Part shown: positions 57,142 through 64,000 of the stretch, in pieces
Position numbering within the stretch: the first letter of the stretch is position 1
Layout: each line of letters begins with the position of its first letter
NCBI RefSeq assembly: GCF_014279755.1
Contig: NZ_CP047951.1
Span: 1,922,001-1,986,000, forward strand
DNA from: Synechococcus sp. PROS-U-1
Lineage (GTDB): Bacteria; Cyanobacteriota; Cyanobacteriia; PCC-6307; Cyanobiaceae
Reading direction: 5' to 3'
Length of the DNA: 64,000 nt
Notes under the pieces: generated by a model
Seen by the model: only the letters and a program-made list of their open reading frames with translations
Told to the model about the DNA's origin: nothing
Database searches by the model: none
Made by a program: the position numbers and the translations under genes

Positions 57142-60100
57142 TCAACCCAAAAACTCCGGCAGGCCGTAGCTGGGATAGAACTCGTAGGTCCAGGTGCTGT
57201 CGCTGTTATCGAATGTTTTGGTGGTGAACAGATCGGAATAAATGCGTTCGTAGTCCACCCCGACGTCGTCTCCAAGACCAATCGCCTCCACCTGCAACTG
57301 AAGCGATGGGTCGATTAATTGCTCCGCGAGTTGATCCAGGGTGTTGTTGAGCCGCTTGCGGGTTTTGGGCCACTGGCGCACACCATCGTTATCACGCACA
57401 TAACGCCAATCCCCCTTGTTGTCGTAGAGAAGACCTGAGGCAGTAATCGCATCACCGCCCAAAGATTGCGGCAAAGGAATGGCCAGACCGTCATCCTTCC
57501 CATCGCGGTTGTCCCACCAGGGGCGACGTTCGGGACGACCATCGGTGGTCATCACCACAAAGGTGGTGCTTTCCTCATCAACATCACCACTCCGCAGGCG
57601 ACGCTTCAGGAGCGTCTCCAGACCATCGAGTGCACCGAGCATCTCCGTGCCTGAATAGAGGTTCGAGGCCTCCGTCCCTTTGCCTTTGAACAGATCCTTG
57701 TCGTCGGGGTTTGGCAGATCACGCTCAGTCCAGGTCGTGTTGCCATCAATGCTGTCGCCATAAATCTTGTTCGGCGTCGTGGTGAGCAAAATGCGTTCAG
57801 CGATCGCCGATCCCTGCACCGGCGCATGGCCAATGCCTTCCGAGCTGATCAGCGTTTCATCCTCATCCACCACATACCCGAAGCTGATCTGATTCACAAT
57901 CAGATCACCGGCCTGACGACCGTCGTTGGGGTTGTCGACCAACTCGTATTGGCCCAGGGTCTTCGCCAGAGAGCGGGTGGAGTTGTTCAGGATCGCGTCG
58001 GTCGAGACATCACCAAAGCTCTGGAAGGTCGCATCTCCCTTGCGACGGAATCCGTATCCGGCCCGATCGGCTGCTTGCTCAAAGGCATAGAAGGCAATGC
58101 GGTTCTGAGCTTCAAGCCGGGAGGTCTCCGATGCAGCCTGGGTGGAGGGATCGCTGCCCAACATCGACGTTGAATTGTCCATCAACAGCAAAAGGCTGGA
58201 GTCTGGGAACTGCGGGATGCAGTCTTCCGTGGACAGCAGCGCTGTGGCCTCAGCACTGGAGGGCCCACTCTTGTCATCGATGGTGAGGGTGAGTGCTTCG
58301 GTCTCATCGATCACGGCATCAGCGGTGAACGACACATCGATGTTGAGCTCAGACACCCCTTCACCGACCCGAATCACGCCCTGAGAGCGATTCCGGTCGA
58401 GATCGGGGGAGACCACGTCTCCATCCGTTGAGCTGTACACGATCTGAATGTCGTAGTCGTCGGCCTCAAAACCAGCTGCGTTGAAGGCATAGCGATAGGA
58501 ATGACGCCCGGAAGGATCCGGATCCAGCGTCACCTCGTAGCTGAAGTCAGCTTTCACCCCATCGTCACCGGCATCAAAGCTGCAGGAGGTCACCGCCTCC
58601 ACGTCGACCACGCCAGGTTCACAACGTCCGCTTTCATCGGCAGCCGACACGCTTCCGCTCACTCCTGTGCCAGGAGCCACACCACCGCCTGGATCGGGCT
58701 CACCGACAGTGAGGATGAGCGACTCTTCCCCAGTGAGCGCACCATCGGTCAGAACGTTGAATGTCGCCAAGGCTTTCTCAACACCCTCGCCGACAAGAAC
58801 AGTTCCTGCGCCGGTACTCCCACGTATCACCTCCACATCAACCGCATCACCATTCATGTCGGTGATGGCAAGGGGCTGGATGGAGTAATCGGCCAGCAGT
58901 GAGATGTTCTCCACACCCAGCTCGTAGCCATAGAGGGTTGGAGATCCAGGATCAAAGGTCACAGCAAAGGTGAACTCCAGGTTGGTCTCAGCATCTTTAT
59001 CAACAAGCTCGCAATAGCCGAGGCCATCGACAGCCAACACGGAGGAAGGGCTATCACAATCATTGGTCTCGAGACTGGCTACACCAGTCGCTTTCGACGT
59101 GTCGTTGCCTACCTTCAGCTTCAACGCTTCCTCACCAGTGAGGCGATCGTCCGACTGAACTGTGACGGTGATGGAGAAATCATCAACACCAGCCCCTACC
59201 GCAATCGTTCCACGAGCTAGGTCTGAGTTGTTGTTGAGCACATCAACCTCAGACGATGGGCTGAGATCGACATCAATGATGGAGTAGCCCTGTGCGGAAC
59301 CAAAACCAGAAGCCTTGAAGCTGTAGTCGTACAGCTGATGAACACTCGCCGGGAAAAGGTCGACGTCGAACGTGAATGTCGCCTGGTTGCGCTCCAAAAG
59401 CCCCTCGCCTTCGCAGGCTGCAGTGCCTGTCACAGATTCAACATCCCCGAGAACTGTTCCACAGTCGTTCTCAGCAAGGACAGCATCCCCTGTGGCTCGA
59501 CTGTCTTGATTGCTCACCGTCAATTCAAGACCTTCTTCCCCAGTCAGCACATCCGCCGACTTGACAACAATATCCAGCTCAAAATCCTTCACACCTCCTG
59601 GAACATTCAACGTCCCGGATTGGCCACCATTAATCGTCGATTCAACGGTGACGCCATTGGTCAATTCAATGTTCTGAACCTTGTAACCAGCCTGATTGAG
59701 AGCACCCAGCGCCGCAAAGTCGTATTGATAGGCCTGGCTCAGATCTCCCGAAGGATAAAAACTCACATTGAACGAGAAGACCGCGTCTTTTTTGCTCGGC
59801 GTCCCCTCAATTTCACAGGCGGCATCCCCTTCCACCGCAGCAACCTTGCCTAGCGTCGTGGCACATGCCTCCTCATTAAGAACAGCATCCCCTGTGGCTC
59901 GACTGTCTTGATTGCTCACCATCAATTCAAGACCTTCTTCCCCAGTCAGCACATCCACCGACTTGACAACAATATCCAGCTCAAAATCTTTTACACCTCC
60001 CGGAACATTCAACGTCCCGGATTGACCACCATTCTTCGACGATTCAACGGTGACGCCATTGGTCAATTCAATGTTCTGAACCTTGTAACCGCTTTGATTC

Positions 60101-63100
60101 AGAACCCCCAGCGCCGCAAAGTCGTATTGATAGACCTGGCTCAGATCTCCCGAAGGATCAAAACTCACATTGAATGAGAAGACCGCGTCTTTTTTGCTCG
60201 GCGTCCCCTCAATTTCACAGGCGGCATCTCCTTCCACCGCATCAACCTTGCCTAGCGTCGTGGCACATGCCTCCTCATTAAGAACAGCATCCCCTGAGGC
60301 TCGACTGTCTTGATTGCTCACCGTCAATTCAAGACCTTCTTTGCCAGTCAGCACATCCGCCGACTTCACAACAATATCCAGCTCAAAATCCTTCACACCT
60401 CCTGGAACATTCAACGTCCCGGATTGGCCACCATTCTCCGACGATTCAACGGTGACGCCATTGGTCAATTCAACCCTCTGAACTTTGTAACCGCTTTGAT
60501 TCAGAGCCCCCAGCGCCGCAAAGTCATATTGATAGACCTGGATTAGATCTCCCGAAGGATCAAAACTCACATCAAAGGAGAAGAGCACATCTTTCTTACT
60601 TGGCGTTCCTTCAATTTCACAGGCAGCATCGCCTTCTACCCGAGCAACATTTCCAATCTTCGGCACTGGAATCTCACAATCGTCTCCATTCAAATCAGCC
60701 TCTCCAGTCACTTCAGTGACAGGGATAATCTCAACTTTATCGTTGTATTCATAGACATTTGCAAGAGACAACGTCATCAGCTCAATGCCAGTAAAGTCAC
60801 TGCTTACCATTTGGAGATCAACATCAAATGAAGCGACATGTCCTTCCACTTCAATAAGTCCCGACGCTTGAACATCGGGATCAACCACAACGACACCCTT
60901 TTCAACCTTCTCCCCATTACGATTGAATGCGACAATATCGGCACGCTTAAACTCATAACCTTCAGTCACCCCTCCAGCACTTAATTGATACCGATAAAGC
61001 TGAGAATCTTCGGTAACAGACCTGGAGACATCAAACGAAAACTGGGCGGCTTCCTTTTCATCGTTAAATCCAACCTCCAGACACTCAGCCGAACCTTTAA
61101 TTGCAACAATAGAACCGGGAAAACAATCCTTTGGCGAAGACAACTCAGAAGACGCCGACTTCTCCTCACCAGTCTCCGCCAAAACCAATTGCAAATCAAC
61201 CTGCTCATCCCCAACAAAAGTCGAACCTTCAGCCGCCCTAATATTTGCAAAAATTGAAAATGTTCCATCATCAACGGCATTCGATTCAGATGACTGAACC
61301 TCAATCAATGCAGGATCAACAAAGAAACGAATCTCACCATCATCAGTTCGTTCATCAAATTCTTGGCCATCAGGGCTACCTACATGAATGGATTCAACAA
61401 AATAATCATCACTCTCTTCTGAGAGCAAACTCGTAACGTCGAAACCCGCAAAAAAAGGCCCATACGACCCAAAGCCCTCATCATTATCGAGAAAAACTCG
61501 ATCCCAAATAGCAATATCTTCAAGAGTAATGTTGTATTGAAACTTTGCCATCGTTCCACTCCAATTTTCCTCACAGTGCTCTGTCCCCGCAACATCAAAA
61601 TCTGGTGGCAGAGGATCGGCAGGCTCGTCTGTTGAGCCGCCTAAATCACGAAAACCAGACCCAATATCAGCATCCCAGCCAGGTGCCTGATACAACGGAG
61701 GTGATGCCTGAACAGAATTATCACCAGGGGAAATGTTGTAGTAGACACCCGAATACGACTTGTTATTCGGCTCGTATGTTTGCCCCCAGAGCAAGCTGCT
61801 GTCATTACTGAACGTCAGTTGAAGAGCTTTTGTCTCTTGAATGCCAGGTGGATCTACTGGTTCAAGCTCTAAATTGGCCGAAAGCTGCTGATAAACAAAT
61901 GAATACTTACCGTTCTGATTGTTTTGCTTATCAAGCTTTTTAAGATCCACTCGAAGCCTCACTTCTCCTGAATTATCAGCAGGAGGCACAACTTGATCCA
62001 ATAGCACACTTAGATTGAGCTTGAAAAAGCGCCCAGACTGTTGTGAGCCGTATAGAATCAGCTCACTCTCATCTCCATATTCTTCTTCGCGTATAGCCAG
62101 ATCACCATAGCTTCCGTTTTTGTACAAATTATCCAGTTCGTAATTGACTAACTCTTTCGCGAAAGGCCGACCTTGATCGTCGTACTCAAGCTTCAGACGA
62201 TAAAGGTTTCGATTGCCATCCCCAAAGTACCAGATTGATTCACCATGAAAGACAGCATTTGCTGGGCTATCTTGATTAACCTTATCACCAAATCCACCCT
62301 GAATACCATCCGCCCATTCAACCCAATTCCAGCCTTCCTGCGCAGCATGGATATTCCACCAAACAATATTAAACTTACGTTTTGCGCCCATTGATAAAGG
62401 CACCTTTCCAGGCGCCGATGCATCATTGGCAGCTTCAATTTTATTTTTAGATGCCGTATTTTTAGCAGTGTAATAAAAGAAGAATAAATCATCTCTCTCT
62501 TTGTCAAAGGCGATCCCGTTCGATGCCTTTTGATTCGTTAATTTTGTATCACCCACCAAAGGATCATAGAGCCTTAAAGCCTTCATGAATGGCTGGCCAA
62601 CACCTTCTAAGTCATTAAATGTAGGGTTGACCTGCCAGACATCATTATCATCATCGACACCGAAAAATGTGTCACCACTCTTGAATGGCAAAGCACTTTG
62701 CTTCTTCTTCTTACGGCGACCTAGTTCAAACTCGAGTGGACAGGAATGGAATACATCACACAGAGTGCAAGGTGATTGAAGCCGCAAACCTCGCTTGCTT
62801 TGTTGATGGAGCAGAAATCTGACTTCATGCCCCCGACGCCCCAACCAACCTTGGCTGGCATGAACAACAGCACCAGTGAGCTCCTCCAGCAAGGCAATGA
62901 AGCCGCCGTCTACTCCCACAGAGCAACTCCATAGGGCGATCTCCTTCAAACCCCAGCTGGCCAAGGCTTGCGCGTTCGCCAGCAATGCGGATCGATCAAT
63001 CGACTGATCACCCATCCACAACACGCCCGGGGCTCCATGGACCACCAGATGCAGATTGCAAACCTCTTTGCCACTAGCGCGCTGCTCTCGCAAGGCTTCG

Positions 63101-63261
63101 CTGATCGACTCAAGCGGGCTAAGCGCTGGGTTCAGCGGCAATGCTGGCAGCCTTGAAGCAGCAAGGAGTTGCCTGATCTCCAGACAACTTGCATCACCCA
63201 AGATCAGGGCGTTGTCACAACAGCGAGGCCTGCGGCTATCGATCGGCAAGGGGAAAACCAA
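57142..63261 (-). CDS. Large DUF4347 / Calx-beta-like / VWA multidomain protein
   Basis: A 2039-aa protein. Residues about 16-150 are DUF4347 (His75 in VVHGAPG, Cys113 in WSCSVG). About 190-560 resemble a beta-propeller-like region (GDTFFGVDDDNDVWQVNP, SNGIAFDKERDDLFFFYY), followed by a domain starting near residue 564 (EHCEENW). About 690-1670 are Calx-beta-like repeats rich in LTGEE-L-LTV motifs, three of them nearly identical. About 1680-2039 form a von Willebrand type A domain (LLLMDNSTSM metal-site motif; TTDGRPE), ending YGLPEFLG. No signal peptide is seen; likely type-I secreted and calcium-binding (inference). The start is TTG at 63261. Confidence 0.82.
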   Translation of the reverse strand: MVFPLPIDSRRPRCCDNALILGDASCLEIRQLLAASRLPALPLNPALSPLESISEALREQRASGKEVCNLHLVVHGAPGVLWMGDQSIDRSALLANAQALASWGLKEIALWSCSVGVDGGFIALLEELTGAVVHASQGWLGRRGHEVRFLLHQQSKRGLRLQSPCTLCDVFHSCPLEFELGRRKKKKQSALPFKSGDTFFGVDDDNDVWQVNPTFNDLEGVGQPFMKALRLYDPLVGDTKLTNQKASNGIAFDKERDDLFFFYYTAKNTASKNKIEAANDASAPGKVPLSMGAKRKFNIVWWNIHAAQEGWNWVEWADGIQGGFGDKVNQDSPANAVFHGESIWYFGDGNRNLYRLKLEYDDQGRPFAKELVNYELDNLYKNGSYGDLAIREEEYGDESELILYGSQQSGRFFKLNLSVLLDQVVPPADNSGEVRLRVDLKKLDKQNNQNGKYSFVYQQLSANLELEPVDPPGIQETKALQLTFSNDSSLLWGQTYEPNNKSYSGVYYNISPGDNSVQASPPLYQAPGWDADIGSGFRDLGGSTDEPADPLPPDFDVAGTEHCEENWSGTMAKFQYNITLEDIAIWDRVFLDNDEGFGSYGPFFAGFDVTSLLSEESDDYFVESIHVGSPDGQEFDERTDDGEIRFFVDPALIEVQSSESNAVDDGTFSIFANIRAAEGSTFVGDEQVDLQLVLAETGEEKSASSELSSPKDCFPGSIVAIKGSAECLEVGFNDEKEAAQFSFDVSRSVTEDSQLYRYQLSAGGVTEGYEFKRADIVAFNRNGEKVEKGVVVVDPDVQASGLIEVEGHVASFDVDLQMVSSDFTGIELMTLSLANVYEYNDKVEIIPVTEVTGEADLNGDDCEIPVPKIGNVARVEGDAACEIEGTPSKKDVLFSFDVSFDPSGDLIQVYQYDFAALGALNQSGYKVQRVELTNGVTVESSENGGQSGTLNVPGGVKDFELDIVVKSADVLTGKEGLELTVSNQDSRASGDAVLNEEACATTLGKVDAVEGDAACEIEGTPSKKDAVFSFNVSFDPSGDLSQVYQYDFAALGVLNQSGYKVQNIELTNGVTVESSKNGGQSGTLNVPGGVKDFELDIVVKSVDVLTGEEGLELMVSNQDSRATGDAVLNEEACATTLGKVAAVEGDAACEIEGTPSKKDAVFSFNVSFYPSGDLSQAYQYDFAALGALNQAGYKVQNIELTNGVTVESTINGGQSGTLNVPGGVKDFELDIVVKSADVLTGEEGLELTVSNQDSRATGDAVLAENDCGTVLGDVESVTGTAACEGEGLLERNQATFTFDVDLFPASVHQLYDYSFKASGFGSAQGYSIIDVDLSPSSEVDVLNNNSDLARGTIAVGAGVDDFSITVTVQSDDRLTGEEALKLKVGNDTSKATGVASLETNDCDSPSSVLAVDGLGYCELVDKDAETNLEFTFAVTFDPGSPTLYGYELGVENISLLADYSIQPLAITDMNGDAVDVEVIRGSTGAGTVLVGEGVEKALATFNVLTDGALTGEESLILTVGEPDPGGGVAPGTGVSGSVSAADESGRCEPGVVDVEAVTSCSFDAGDDGVKADFSYEVTLDPDPSGRHSYRYAFNAAGFEADDYDIQIVYSSTDGDVVSPDLDRNRSQGVIRVGEGVSELNIDVSFTADAVIDETEALTLTIDDKSGPSSAEATALLSTEDCIPQFPDSSLLLLMDNSTSMLGSDPSTQAASETSRLEAQNRIAFYAFEQAADRAGYGFRRKGDATFQSFGDVSTDAILNNSTRSLAKTLGQYELVDNPNDGRQAGDLIVNQISFGYVVDEDETLISSEGIGHAPVQGSAIAERILLTTTPNKIYGDSIDGNTTWTERDLPNPDDKDLFKGKGTEASNLYSGTEMLGALDGLETLLKRRLRSGDVDEESTTFVVMTTDGRPERRPWWDNRDGKDDGLAIPLPQSLGGDAITASGLLYDNKGDWRYVRDNDGVRQWPKTRKRLNNTLDQLAEQLIDPSLQLQVEAIGLGDDVGVDYERIYSDLFTTKTFDNSDSTWTYEFYPSYGLPEFLG
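59480..60685 (-). repeat. Three 402-bp tandem repeats encoding 134-residue Calx-beta-like units
   Basis: Copies start at 59480, 59882 and 60284 (shared motif ACAGCATCCCCTG). The first two are very similar; the third diverges towards 60600. Each unit contains ACEIEGTPSKKD, YQYDFAALG, GGQSGTLNVPGGVKDFELD and LTG-EGLEL, and carries two cysteines. Confidence 0.8.
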
Positions 63262-63310
63262 GCGCTAGCTTCAACCTAGTAATGGCAACTGATTACGGCA
63301 GTCGACTGGA

Positions 63311-64000
63311 TTAGCCCGCGAACTCCGGCAGGCCGTAGCTGGTGAGGTACTCGTAGCTCCAGCCACCTTTGCGGTTATCAAAAGTGCGCTCGCCGAAGAG
63401 ATCGGCGTAGATCGCCGGAAAATCGGCGTCAGTGCCATCCCCCATGCCCATCACCTCCACCTGCACCGCGCTGGCTGAGTTATCAGCCTTGGCTGCGATG
63501 CGATCCAGTACAGCGTTGAGCTCACGCTGCATCTTGCGCCAAGGCTTGGTGCCGTTGTTGTCCTTGAGGAATTGATGGTTGCCGTCCTTGTCGTAAATCA
63601 GGCCTGATGTGGTGATGGCATCACCACCGAGGCGATCCGGCAGGGGAATCGAAGCGCCGATGATCGAATCAGATCCGGGACCTTCGCGGGTATCCCACCA
63701 GGCGCGGCGTTCTGGCCGGCCATCAGTGACCATCGAGATCATGGTGGTGGGCTGGTCGTTGCCATCACTGGCAACCTGATCCTGCAGCAGGTGTTCCAGG
63801 CCTGTAAGAGCCCCCAGCATTTCGGTGCCGGAATAGAGGTTGGAGGTCAACCGTCCATCGGCCTGGTAGCGATCATTCGCCGTGGGCTTGGGCAAGTCGC
63901 GGGTTTTCCAGAGGCTGTTGCCTTTGATGGAGTTGCCATAGAGCTCATTCGGCGTGCTCACAGCCAAGATCGCCTTGGCTGCCGTTAGAGCCTTCTCTGT
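63311..64000 (-). CDS. VWA-domain protein, 3' part (gene continues past the window)
   Basis: The frame is open to the right edge of the window. The visible 229 residues are the C-terminal half of a VWA-type domain: IYG/LYGNS, NLYSGTEMLGALTGLE, MVTDGRPERRAWWD, LGGDAITTSGLIYD, and the ending WSYEYLTSYGLPEFAG. It matches the last 200 residues of the 2039-aa protein immediately downstream, indicating tandem paralogues. A GTG at 63967 is internal, not the start. Confidence 0.85.
   Translation of the reverse strand, partial: TEKALTAAKAILAVSTPNELYGNSIKGNSLWKTRDLPKPTANDRYQADGRLTSNLYSGTEMLGALTGLEHLLQDQVASDGNDQPTTMISMVTDGRPERRAWWDTREGPGSDSIIGASIPLPDRLGGDAITTSGLIYDKDGNHQFLKDNNGTKPWRKMQRELNAVLDRIAAKADNSASAVQVEVMGMGDGTDADFPAIYADLFGERTFDNRKGGWSYEYLTSYGLPEFAG

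Overview
The window looks like a marine picocyanobacterial (Synechococcus-type) chromosome segment. The evidence is the compact GC-rich housekeeping operons, cyanobacterium-specific families (low-complexity-tail membrane protein, DUF3493, DUF3119, DUF3086), a GrrP-GrrA-GrrM RiPP cluster, an RppA/NrsR-like metal two-component pair, and giant DUF4347 surface-type proteins. I cannot name the strain. No gene-free stretch longer than about 300 bases was seen.

Layout. 0-3.3 kb: hisD converges with an htrA-type protease and rpiA. 3.4-5.9 kb: grrP-grrA-grrM, a radical-SAM RiPP system whose precursor carries eight aromatic-X-Asn motifs, followed by the first part of a secreted-protein gene. 6.0-16.6 kb: a metal (probably copper) handling block with a multicopper oxidase, a truncated EamA transporter joined to a MerR remnant, an RND pump with adaptor proteins, a response regulator and histidine kinase, a DUF411 protein and a glutaredoxin-MauE protein. 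The genes at the two ends of this block are chimeras. Exchanging their 3' parts at a shared 13-bp sequence (6001-6013 and 16576-16588) restores one complete glutaredoxin-MauE gene and one complete secreted-protein gene, both in frame. This is what single-crossover integration of a circular DNA into the last gene of the grr operon would leave. It is the main new proposal here.

17-24.4 kb: a rimP-nusA-ylxR-infB translation/transcription operon, a membrane protein with a long acidic tail, and a DUF3493 gene antisense to that tail, then tRNA-Thr. 24.7-27.8 kb: a translationally coupled pair of a pentameric ligand-gated-channel-like protein and a periplasmic solute-binding-like protein, divergent from a bestrophin-type channel. 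27.8-31.3 kb: succinate dehydrogenase/fumarate reductase C-A-B plus a 58-residue membrane protein. 31.4-37.2 kb: prohibitin-like protein, small proteins, gluQRS, HU, an MBL-like protein, glgX and tRNA-Gly.

37.4-52.7 kb: one AT-rich gene for a protein of about 5100 residues with an N-terminal DUF4347 domain and an internal array of 16 nearly identical 312-bp (104-residue) repeats. 52.9-57.1 kb: a GC-rich block with a sugar-type transporter, an MlaE permease, DUF3119, DUF3086 and plsY. 57.1-64 kb: on the minus strand, a 2039-residue DUF4347 / Calx-beta-like / VWA protein and the 3' end of a related gene that runs off the window. The two large loci share the DUF4347 N-terminal domain, and the two minus-strand proteins share a VWA-like C-terminus ending in a YGLPEF-x-G tail, which suggests a family of secreted or surface proteins.
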